This document shows positions 13,711 through 19,718 of a stretch of DNA of 19,718 bases, in pieces. The stretch's first letter is position 1. Each line of letters begins with the position of its first letter. The DNA comes from JAYSRU01 sp043720875. GTDB lineage: Bacteria; Bacteroidota; Bacteroidia; Flavobacteriales_D; Crocinitomicaceae. The position numbers and the translations under genes were made by a program. The DNA is taken from positions 1-19,718 of the forward strand of contig JAYSRU010000022.1 in assembly GCA_043720875.1 (NCBI GenBank). Direction: 5' to 3'. Under the pieces are notes generated by a model, which was not told the DNA's origin, did no database searches, and saw only the letters and a list, made by a program, of their open reading frames with translations.

Positions 13711-15528
13711 TTATTTTCCTTCGCCTTCCATTTTGCTTTTCAATGCTGAAAGTGCATCTAAATCACCCAATGTAGATTTCTCATTGTTTTGATTTACAGC
13801 TTTAACAGCTTGTGAAGTACCTGATGATTCACCACCACTCTTACGCGCACCTCCAGTTCTTGGAGCTGATGCAGTAGATGAAGCAGTTGGTTTGTCTTCT
13901 CCTTCTTCGAACATACGTGTATGAGAAATAACGATTTTCTTCGCTTCTTTGCTGAATTCGATCACTTTAAATTCAAGTGTGTCTTCAACTTTAGCGTTGC
14001 TTCCGTCTTCTTTACGTAAGTGCTTAGATGGACAGTATCCTTCAACTCCATAAGGTAAAGCAACAATTCCTGCTTTGTCTTTCAAGTCGATGATAGTTCC
14101 AGTGTGTACAGAACCTTCTCCGAAGATAGTTTCAAATACATCCCAAGGATTTTCTTCTAATTGTTTGTGTCCTAAAGAAATTCTTCTGTTTTCACGATCG
14201 ATTTCCAATACAACTACATTCATAGCATCACCCACCTTACAGAATTCTGAAGGGTGTTTGATTTTCTTTTGCCAAGAAAGGTCAGAAATGTGGATTAATC
14301 CATCAACTCCTTCTTCTAATTCAACAAAAACACCAAAGTTAGTGAAGTTACGAACTTTCGCTTCGTGCTTGCTACCAACGCTGAATTTCGCTTCAATTGC
14401 ACTCCATGGATCTTCCATCAATTGCTTGATGCCCAAACTCATTTTACGTTCTTCACGATCTAATGTCAATACTACAGCATCAACGCTATCTCCAACTTTC
14501 AAGAAGTCTTGTGCCGAACGTAAATGTTGACTCCAGCTCATTTCTGAAACGTGGATTAAACCTTCTACTCCTGGAGCAACTTCAACGAAAGCACCATAGT
14601 CAGCTAAAACAACAACTTTACCTACAACTTTGTCACCAACGTTTAAGTTTGTGTCAAAAGCATCCCATGGATGAGGAAGTAATTGTTTGATACCTAATGC
14701 AATACGTTTTTTCTCATCATCAAAGTCTAAGATTACAACATTGATTTTTTGATCTAACTCTAACATTTCTTCTGGGTGGTTTACGCGACCCCAAGAAAGA
14801 TCTGTAATGTGTACCAATCCGTCTACACCTCCAAGATCGATGAATACACCGTATGAAGTAATGTTCTTAACTGTACCTTCTAATACTTGACCTTTTTCTA
14901 AACCAGAAATAATTACTTTTTTCTGCTCTTCGATTTCTGCTTCGATCAATGCTTTATGAGAAACAACAACGTTTCTAAATTCTTGATTGATTTTAACAAC
15001 TTTGAATTCCATGTTTTTACCAACATAGATATCGTAATCACGAATCGGTTTAACATCGATTTGCGATCCTGGTAAGAATGCTTCTAAACCGAATACATCT
15101 ACAATCAAACCACCTTTAGTACGACATTTCACGAATCCAGTAATGATTTCTCCTGTGTGAAGAACATTGTTTACTTTCAACCATGCGTTGTGCATACGTG
15201 CAGTACGGTGAGAAATCACCAATTGACCTGATTTGTCTTCTAGTAAATCAACAAAAACCTCTACAGTATCACCAGTTTTTAATTCTGGATTGTAACGGAA
15301 TTCGTTAATTGGAATAACTCCTTCAGATTTGTAGCCAATATTTACTACAACTTCTTTTTTGGTAACTGCTACTACAGTACCATCAATTACTTGCTTCTCG
15401 TTAGATGAAGTAAGTGTTTTACCGTAAATATCAGCTAATTCTGAACGTTGGATAAGCGTATACCCGTCGTTTGCTAATAAATCCCAGTTAAAATCGGCAG
15501 TTCCCTGCGCTTCTACTTTTTTGGCCAT
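13711..15528 (-). CDS. rpsA: 30S ribosomal protein S1 (six S1 domains)
   Basis: The 605-residue product contains six S1 OB-fold domains at about 44-107, 125-193, 213-281, 298-368, 384-455 and 471-537. Domains 3-5 are the most canonical (YGVFIDLGGVDGLVHITDLSW; YGAFVEVAPGVEGLIHVSEMSW; FGVFVELEEGVDGLIHISDLSW). The final ~65 residues are a low-complexity Ser/Ala/Gly tail ending in a short charged helix. S1 binds single-stranded AU-rich mRNA and promotes initiation; this matters more in Bacteroidota, where Shine-Dalgarno sequences are mostly absent. The ATG start is followed by MAKKVEAQ, and the gene has its own promoter, an ~80-base structured leader and a terminator, so it is monocistronic. S1 represses its own synthesis in E. 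coli; the leader hairpins here suggest something comparable. Confidence 0.97.
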   Translation of the reverse strand: MAKKVEAQGTADFNWDLLANDGYTLIQRSELADIYGKTLTSSNEKQVIDGTVVAVTKKEVVVNIGYKSEGVIPINEFRYNPELKTGDTVEVFVDLLEDKSGQLVISHRTARMHNAWLKVNNVLHTGEIITGFVKCRTKGGLIVDVFGLEAFLPGSQIDVKPIRDYDIYVGKNMEFKVVKINQEFRNVVVSHKALIEAEIEEQKKVIISGLEKGQVLEGTVKNITSYGVFIDLGGVDGLVHITDLSWGRVNHPEEMLELDQKINVVILDFDDEKKRIALGIKQLLPHPWDAFDTNLNVGDKVVGKVVVLADYGAFVEVAPGVEGLIHVSEMSWSQHLRSAQDFLKVGDSVDAVVLTLDREERKMSLGIKQLMEDPWSAIEAKFSVGSKHEAKVRNFTNFGVFVELEEGVDGLIHISDLSWQKKIKHPSEFCKVGDAMNVVVLEIDRENRRISLGHKQLEENPWDVFETIFGEGSVHTGTIIDLKDKAGIVALPYGVEGYCPSKHLRKEDGSNAKVEDTLEFKVIEFSKEAKKIVISHTRMFEEGEDKPTASSTASAPRTGGARKSGGESSGTSQAVKAVNQNNEKSTLGDLDALSALKSKMEGEGK

Positions 15529-15545
15529 TTTGGCTTAAGATTGTA

Positions 15546-15612
15546 TTCTAAGTGCCTCGTTCTTAGAAGTATAAATAATTCCTGCTGAGGCGCAGGTTTC
15601 CAATTTTGGAGT
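15546..15612 (-). promoter_or_regulatory. Structured rpsA leader with two complementary-loop hairpins
   Basis: In the predicted 5' UTR (minus strand), hairpin A (15596-15581) is CCUGC-GCCUCA-GCAGG. Hairpin B (15568-15546) is UUCUAAG, a nine-base loop AACGAGGCA, and CUUAGAA. The loops share GCCUC/GAGGC, a possible 5-bp kissing contact. An AU-rich linker (15580-15569), a good S1-binding type of sequence, joins them. Hairpin B ends 17 bases from the rpsA ATG. The stems are seen directly; regulation by S1 is inferred. Confidence 0.55.
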
Positions 15613-15613
15613 G

Positions 15614-15642
15614 CAAAGATACGTCTTTTCTTTGAATATCAA
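15614..15642 (-). promoter_or_regulatory. rpsA promoter
   Basis: On the minus strand TTG (15642-15640), 18 bases, then TATCTTTG (15621-15614) matches the consensus exactly. Transcription should begin near 15609, giving an ~80-base leader. The -33 element lies within a 15-bp palindrome (15630-15644, CTTTGA-ATA-TCAAAG) that could be an operator. Confidence 0.75.
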
Positions 15643-15667
15643 AGGTTTAGCAGTCTTTTTTTTGATA

Positions 15668-15691
15668 AAAATTAGTGTGTAATAGGTAGAG
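15668..15691. promoter_or_regulatory. Inverted repeat upstream of the rpsA promoter
   Basis: TGTAATA (15668-15674) and TATTACA (15685-15691) form a perfect 7-bp inverted repeat with a 10-base spacer, about 25 bp upstream of the rpsA -33 element. The symmetry suits a dimeric DNA-binding protein. Apart from this repeat and a small CTTCTT-GCTC-AAGAAG hairpin at 15766-15781, I see nothing in 15650-15811. Confidence 0.35.
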
Positions 15692-15811
15692 ATGTATTAC
15701 AGTGATTGAGTTTACCAAAACGTGAATGATTAAAAGAATAATTTACTTAAGCTTTCGATATGTGGCTTCTTGCTCAAGAAGTAAACTGATAAAAGCAACT
15801 TAACTCATTAA

Positions 15812-15836
15812 GGTGACTGAGCTTGTCGAAGTCACC
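15812..15836. repeat. REP-like palindrome (GGTGACT...AGTCACC around TGAGCTTGTCGAAG)
   Basis: Seven-base arms GGTGACT and AGTCACC flank an 11-base centre, overlapping the last base of the lipoprotein stop codon. The core TGAGCTTGTCGAAG is, from memory, a frequent interspersed intergenic motif in many bacterial genomes, so this is probably a dispersed repeat. There is no T tract on either side, so it is not an intrinsic terminator. Confidence 0.5.
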
Positions 15837-16240
15837 TAATACCGCCCACCAATAATACACAAATCAATTTTTCCGTTACTGTCAGAAACATATATTTTTT
15901 GTTGAAAAGCAATACTTGAATGCGACGGAACCCCAGCGCTCACTGTAAATTCAGAAACGTCGGTTTTTCCAGAAAATAAATGTACCGTTGCTCTTATTTT
16001 GATGTCATAGACGGTAGTACTTCCACAATTGTTTATTGTTCCTTCAACGTTTTCATTTCCTAACAATCCAGTATAGCTCTTGTGAGAAATAGATAGATTT
16101 GAAGTTGGACTCTCTGAATCTGAAGGAAACAACAAGAAGCAAGAACTTAAAAAGAATACCGGAGTAAGGAGGAGTAAAAGGCGCATGACGAAAGAACGGA
16201 ACTTATTTTTAATTATTTTGGAATCGTTAAAATATTTCAT
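15836..16240 (-). CDS. Small lipoprotein with FxLYD-like beta domain
   Basis: The frame begins at ATG 16240 (134 residues). An internal ATG at 16186 would give 116 residues starting MRLLLLLTPVFFLSSC, a compact lipoprotein signal with lipobox L-S-S-C. The longer form has an unusually long basic n-region but a more A/T-rich upstream sequence, so both starts remain possible. The mature part carries one beta-sandwich-like domain: VEGTINNCGSTTVYDIKIRATVHLFSG, then VPSHSSIAFQQKI. This resembles FxLYD-type domains (G-x-V-x-N followed by V-x-V and a late F-strand), common in small lipoproteins. The role is unknown. It is divergent from GSIII, with a 121-bp shared upstream region, and its stop codon touches a REP-like palindrome. 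Confidence 0.7.
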   Translation of the reverse strand: MKYFNDSKIIKNKFRSFVMRLLLLLTPVFFLSSCFLLFPSDSESPTSNLSISHKSYTGLLGNENVEGTINNCGSTTVYDIKIRATVHLFSGKTDVSEFTVSAGVPSHSSIAFQQKIYVSDSNGKIDLCIIGGRY

Positions 16241-16264
16241 TTGTAAAAATCTGAATTTTTTAGC

Positions 16265-16280
16265 ATTGCCCCCTAAATTT
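16265..16280 (+). promoter_or_regulatory. Upstream ATTG-CCCCC-TAAATTT box
   Basis: ATTGCCCCCTAAATTT repeats the box at 16316-16332, which has one extra A after ATTG. The C5 tracts are 52 bp apart, about five DNA turns, so both copies face the same side of the helix. A C5 run is conspicuous in an otherwise very AT-rich spacer. Confidence 0.5.
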
Positions 16281-16315
16281 TTAATAAAAGTTAATAAAAA
16301 AGTATAAAAAAAAGA

Positions 16316-16332
16316 ATTGACCCCCTAAATTT
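16316..16332 (+). promoter_or_regulatory. ATTG-A-CCCCC-TAAATTT box overlapping the GSIII promoter
   Basis: This second copy of the box includes the -33 TTG (16317-16319) and fills most of the promoter spacer. A bound regulator would compete with, or contact, RNA polymerase. It also contains a TAAATTTG (16326-16333), a possible alternative -7 element lacking a -33 partner. Confidence 0.5.
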
Positions 16333-16344
16333 GAAGTACATTTG
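16317..16344 (+). promoter_or_regulatory. GSIII promoter
   Basis: TTG (16317-16319), 17 bases, then TACATTTG (16337-16344) matches the consensus exactly. The ATG is 17 bases after the -7 element, so the leader is about 12 bases. Confidence 0.7.
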
Positions 16345-16361
16345 TCAAAAAAATGTAAAAT

Positions 16362-18548
16362 ATGGCTCATTTACGAAAAAAAGCAGTGCAAGATGTATTG
16401 GATAGGGTTCCAAATCATTCAAACAGTATAGACAAAATTTCAACCATTTATGGTGAAGCAGTATTTCATCAAGAAGTAATGCGTGAATATTTACCCGAAG
16501 AGGCTTTTAAAAGCATTATGGGTGCGTCGGCTAATGGAATCAAAATTGACCGTAACATTGCAGATCAAGTTGCTTCGGCGATGAAAGATTGGGCACTTAC
16601 CAAAGGTGTGACACATTATACACACTGGTTTCAGCCTTTAACTGGTTCAACCGCTGAGAAGCATGATGCATTTTTTAAACCTGTAGGTCCAGGGAAAGCG
16701 ATCGAACGTTTTTCGGGAGATTTGTTGGTTCAGCAAGAGCCAGATGCATCTTCGTTTCCAAATGGTGGAATTCGAAATACATTCGAAGCCAGAGGTTATA
16801 CAGCTTGGGATCCTTCTTCTCCAGCATTTATTATCGGTAAAACGCTTTGTATTCCTACGATTTTCATCTCTTATACGGGTGAATCTTTGGATTATAAAAT
16901 GCCATTATTAAAAGCGTTGCATGCGATTGATGCTGCAGCTATTGAAGTATGTCAGTACTTTGATAAGAATGTCACTAAAGTAAACACAACCTTAGGTTGG
17001 GAGCAAGAATACTTTTTGATTGATGCTGCATTGTATAATGCGCGTCCAGATATCATGATGACAGGTAGAGCCTTGTTCGGTCATGCATCGGCAAAAGGTC
17101 AGCAATTGGAAGATCATTATTTTGGTTCAATTCCAGAGCGTATTGAAGCTTTTATGCGTGATTTCGAAAATGAATCGATTCGTTTAGGTATTCCGGTTAC
17201 TACAAGACATAATGAAGTTGCTCCTATGCAATTTGAATGTGCTCCGATATTTGAAGAATGTAATTTAGCGAATGATCACAATTTGTTATTGATGGATATT
17301 CTTGAAAAAATTGCGATCAAGCATAATTTCAGAATATTGTTGCACGAGAAACCGTTCTCTGGTGTAAATGGTTCAGGTAAGCACAACAATTGGAGTTTGA
17401 GTACGAACACAGGAGTTAATTTATTAGCGCCAGGCAAAAATCCAAAATCGAATCTTCAGTTTTTAACATTCTTCGTAAATACAATTAAAGCAATTCATGA
17501 CAATGCAGGAGTGTTGCGTGCTTGTATTGCAACTGCGGGTAATGATCACCGTTTGGGAGCTAATGAAGCGCCACCGGCAATCATTTCTACATTTATCGGT
17601 ACACAATTAACGCAATTGTTGGATGATATCGAGATTTCTGTAAAAGCGGGTAAAATGACACCACAAGATAAAACGGAATTGAAATTGAACATCGGTAAAA
17701 TTCCACAAATTTTGTTGGACAATACAGACAGAAACAGAACTTCACCGTTTGCATTTACAGGTAACAAGTTTGAATTTAGAGCGGTTGGTTCTTCTGCAAA
17801 TTGTAGCCATGCCATGTGTGTCTTGAATACAATCGTTGCCAAGCAATTGATGGATTTCAAAGTAAGTGTGGATAAGCGTATCGATAAAGGTGATGTGAAA
17901 GATGAGGCGATTTTAAAAGAATTGCAAAAGTTGATCAAAGAATCGAAAAAGATACGTTTTGAAGGAAACGGTTACGGAGACGAGTGGGTTGCTGAAGCTG
18001 AAAAAAGAGGATTAGAGAATTTGAAAGATACGCCACGTGCCTTAGATGTTTGGGCAGATAAAGGGGTTCAGAAACTATTCTCTGATTTAAATGTATTATC
18101 GGGTCGTGAGATTGACGCACGTCAAGAAATTGAATTCGAAAACTACGTATTGAAAATTCAGATTGAAGCACGTTTGATGAACGAAATTACGCAAAACATG
18201 ATTTTACCTGCGGTAATCGAATATCAAAACAAATTAATTGCAAATGTAACAGGCTTGCGTTCTGTCTTAGGAGAAAAAGAAGGAGCCGTTGCAGCTAAAA
18301 ACAGCATTGATCTAATTCAAAAAATAGCAAAACACAGCAATGCGTTAAGTTCGCTCAACGAAAAAATGTTAGATGCACGAAAGAAAGCTAATAACTTGGA
18401 GCATGCACGCGACAAAGCCTTTGCTTATTGCGATAAGGTACGTGTCTTCTTTGACGACATCCGTTACAATGCAGATAAGTTGGAAATGTTAGTAGACGAT
18501 GAAATGTGGCCATTGCCTAAGTTCCGTGAAATGTTATTCATGAAATAA
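16362..18548 (+). CDS. glnN: Glutamine synthetase type III (GSIII)
   Basis: This 728-residue enzyme makes glutamine from glutamate, ammonia and ATP. GSIII is the large form typical of Bacteroidota (first known in Bacteroides fragilis), far longer than the ~470-residue GSI. The N-terminal GSIII region carries THYTHWFQPLTG, where ammonia-fixing synthetases have the beta-grasp motif. LGWEQEYFLID supplies metal-binding acidic residues. NGSGKH (336-341) with NNWSLSTNTG is the ATP-binding signature, and NRTSPFAF with R459 and KFEFRAVGSS completes the active site. The C-terminal third (about 520-728) is helical and GSIII-specific. Length and motif order are complete. It is transcribed alone from a promoter with paired C5 boxes and ends at a strong terminator, so nitrogen-dependent control at that promoter is the simplest reading. 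It is often annotated glnA. Confidence 0.96.
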   Translation: MAHLRKKAVQDVLDRVPNHSNSIDKISTIYGEAVFHQEVMREYLPEEAFKSIMGASANGIKIDRNIADQVASAMKDWALTKGVTHYTHWFQPLTGSTAEKHDAFFKPVGPGKAIERFSGDLLVQQEPDASSFPNGGIRNTFEARGYTAWDPSSPAFIIGKTLCIPTIFISYTGESLDYKMPLLKALHAIDAAAIEVCQYFDKNVTKVNTTLGWEQEYFLIDAALYNARPDIMMTGRALFGHASAKGQQLEDHYFGSIPERIEAFMRDFENESIRLGIPVTTRHNEVAPMQFECAPIFEECNLANDHNLLLMDILEKIAIKHNFRILLHEKPFSGVNGSGKHNNWSLSTNTGVNLLAPGKNPKSNLQFLTFFVNTIKAIHDNAGVLRACIATAGNDHRLGANEAPPAIISTFIGTQLTQLLDDIEISVKAGKMTPQDKTELKLNIGKIPQILLDNTDRNRTSPFAFTGNKFEFRAVGSSANCSHAMCVLNTIVAKQLMDFKVSVDKRIDKGDVKDEAILKELQKLIKESKKIRFEGNGYGDEWVAEAEKRGLENLKDTPRALDVWADKGVQKLFSDLNVLSGREIDARQEIEFENYVLKIQIEARLMNEITQNMILPAVIEYQNKLIANVTGLRSVLGEKEGAVAAKNSIDLIQKIAKHSNALSSLNEKMLDARKKANNLEHARDKAFAYCDKVRVFFDDIRYNADKLEMLVDDEMWPLPKFREMLFMK

Positions 18549-18566
18549 AATAACTTTACTAAAATG

Positions 18567-18602
18567 AAAAGAGGCGAACAGTATATGTTCGCCTCTTTTT
18601 TT
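18567..18602 (+). terminator. Rho-independent terminator of the GSIII gene
   Basis: A 13-bp perfect stem AAAAGAGGCGAAC / GTTCGCCTCTTTT (18567-18579 with 18587-18599), a 7-base loop and a following T tract lie 18 bases after the stop codon. Confidence 0.92.
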
Positions 18603-18712
18603 GTTCGTTTTTTTTTTTGGAAATGGGAAGGTTTTGTGAAAGTTGGGGAAATGGAACACGTTATTGCTTCGTTTTTTTTGATCACTGATTTTAAGAATTG
18701 TGAATTCAAATT

Positions 18713-18746
18713 AACTTGATGTTACAATTTGTGATATCAAGTTTTT
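18713..18746 (+). terminator. Possible secondary terminator (AT-rich stem plus T5)
   Basis: AACTTGAT (18713-18720) pairs with ATCAAGTT (18736-18743), followed by TTT and a G. The 8-bp stem is AT-rich with a 15-base loop, so it would be weak; it could back up the strong terminator upstream. Confidence 0.35.
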
Positions 18747-18837
18747 GTAGGTAGAATGGAAGCGATAGTTACATTCCTTAGTGGTTAATAAAATAGGATT
18801 CACTTACTAGTTTTACGAAAATGGAATGAGAAAAAAC

Positions 18838-18872
18838 AAAAATCTCATGCCGTAAACTGACATGAGATTTTT
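18838..18872 (-). terminator. Rho-independent terminator of the last minus-strand gene
   Basis: On the minus strand a 12-bp stem AAAAATCTCATG / CATGAGATTTTT (18838-18849 with 18861-18872, 11-base loop) is followed by T-rich GTTTTTTC. It lies 17 bases after the stop codon at 18890. Confidence 0.85.
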
Positions 18873-18889
18873 AATGCGTGTAGTTAGAA

Positions 18890-19718
18890 TTAATGAATAA
18901 CTACCAAACGAGCAGTTTTAGCATAAAATCCAGCATCTGAAAGTTGAACATGGTAAACACCTTGTGGCAAATCACTTACGTTGAATTGTACTTGATTGGT
19001 GTTAGAAGTTACTTTTTCTGATTTAACAATTTTACCATTAAGGTCTAAAATCGAGATCGTTCCAGCATTTATGCTTTTGCTGGTAGAAATAGTAACCTTG
19101 TCGTTTGCCGGATTCGGGTGTGAATTGATCAATGTAATTTCATCTAAAGACGAATTGTCAATTGGCGCCGTATAATACACTTGGAAGTCATCAAAGAAGA
19201 AACCATCTTCACGCGCTCCACCATCCGAACGGAATACAAATCTGAATTTGACAGTAGACCCTATGTATTGACTCAAGCTAATTTCTTCTTGTACCCATGT
19301 CGATTGGAAACCGTCATAAATCGGAGTTCCAACGGGTTGAACACCTCCAGAAACAGCCGTATTGGTATAGTTACCACATTGCCCGTTCCAGGTAGCTCCA
19401 TTATCTGTAGAAACTTGAAATTGAGTATAATCATAATTGTTTTCGATCTCAAACTTAGTGTAAAAAGTAACCTTAGGATTTGTAGCTCCAGTCAAATCAA
19501 AGGTTTGTATCAGGGTTGTTGAGTCGTAAGAATTATTTGAATAGTTTCCTGCCGGACTTTCAGTAATACAGGTTGGTGACGAAACGAAAGTAGCGTTCGT
19601 CGTAAACCAATTTCCCGTCCAATTAGCAAGCGTCGAAGCCGGATCTGTAAATTGAATTGTAGGATTTCCGTAGTTTTTAGTAATTGTATCTCTTCGTGTC
19701 CAAAGTCCGTTATCGGTT
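18890..19718 (-). CDS. C-terminal part of a large T9SS-sorted protein with MAM-like domain (5' end outside window)
   Basis: The frame is open to the window edge, giving about 276 residues. The apparent start at 19495 is a TTG inside the coding region. Upstream of it the frame continues with TDNGLWTRRDTITKNYGNPT and DPASTLANWTGNWFTTNATF. The next domain is MAM/jelly-roll-like, as found in immune-inhibitor-A and similar secreted peptidases: VTFYTKFEIENNYDYTQFQVSTDNG, WVQEEISLSQYIGSTVKFRFVF, and EDGFFFDDFQVYY. A T9SS sorting domain closes it (LINSHPNPANDKVTI, LDLNGKIV, DLPQGVYHVQL, LVVIH). The layout fits the tail of an M14-type zinc carboxypeptidase or another T9SS peptidase, but the catalytic part is not in the window. 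It ends in a strong terminator. Confidence 0.85.
   Translation of the reverse strand, partial: TDNGLWTRRDTITKNYGNPTIQFTDPASTLANWTGNWFTTNATFVSSPTCITESPAGNYSNNSYDSTTLIQTFDLTGATNPKVTFYTKFEIENNYDYTQFQVSTDNGATWNGQCGNYTNTAVSGGVQPVGTPIYDGFQSTWVQEEISLSQYIGSTVKFRFVFRSDGGAREDGFFFDDFQVYYTAPIDNSSLDEITLINSHPNPANDKVTISTSKSINAGTISILDLNGKIVKSEKVTSNTNQVQFNVSDLPQGVYHVQLSDAGFYAKTARLVVIH

Larger units (their letters stand above)
18603..18889. other. Intergenic spacer between convergent genes
   Basis: The 341 bases between the GSIII stop and the next stop hold the GSIII terminator, a second AT-rich stem (18713-18746), and the terminator of the minus-strand gene (18838-18872). Between them are two long T runs (near 18607-18618 and 18671-18679). 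I see no credible open frame, promoter pair or RNA gene in it. Confidence 0.6.

Noticed and set aside
14075..14690. Plus-strand open frames inside rpsA
   Set aside because: They are antisense shadows of the strongly conserved S1 domains, without promoter or signal.
15742..15785. TTTACT...AGTAAA and CTTCTT-GCTC-AAGAAG overlapping stems as a small RNA
   Set aside because: The two stems are mutually exclusive, there is no promoter and no T tract, so there is no support for a transcript.
19493..19495. Start of the last minus-strand gene at a TTG here
   Set aside because: The frame stays open to the window edge and encodes sequence continuous with the MAM-like domain, so the gene is partial and starts outside the window.

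Overview
The window looks like an AT-rich chromosome segment from a Bacteroidota species, most likely class Flavobacteriia. Three genes end in Por/type IX secretion (T9SS) sorting domains. Lipoprotein signal peptides are frequent. Gene starts lack Shine-Dalgarno sequences, and many sit just downstream of the Bacteroidota promoter signature (TTG, 17-23 bases, TAnnTTTG). The glutamine synthetase is the type III form common in this phylum. Most of the window is housekeeping or envelope genes; I see no insertion sequence, prophage, CRISPR array, tRNA or rRNA.

Layout. 1-2466 holds the end of a PKD-like secreted protein, a small lipoprotein and a T9SS-sorted protein. 2471-2848 is the RNase P RNA, starting a few bases after the T9SS gene. 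2863-4417 (minus) holds a small membrane protein and a stand-alone lipoprotein resembling an iron-type solute-binding protein. 4578-6896 is a PcrA/UvrD helicase. 7056-11555 is a tight operon: an exported M1 metallopeptidase with a barrel-like C-terminus, a GIN/DUF2807 lipoprotein, and a Tim44-like membrane protein with a 16-glycine run. 11644-13164 holds a 17-residue-repeat secreted protein and an Omp28-like T9SS protein with a CPPC motif. 13240-15528 (minus) is rpsA (six S1 domains), its terminator, and a small membrane protein. 15836-16240 (minus) is a lipoprotein. 16362-18548 is GSIII. The window ends inside a large T9SS-sorted protein (18890-19718, minus).

Regulation is the most informative part. 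The rpsA leader can form two hairpins whose loops are complementary over five bases (GCCUC/GAGGC), ending 17 bases from the start codon; this is a candidate autoregulatory kissing-loop element. The GSIII gene has a good promoter whose -33 element lies inside an ATTG(A)CCCCCTAAATTT box, with a second copy 52 bp upstream, which suggests a nitrogen-responsive operator pair. Three genes have the -7 element only 4-5 bases before ATG and are probably leaderless. Promoter positions also correct several start codons: two apparent upstream starts lie inside -7 elements.
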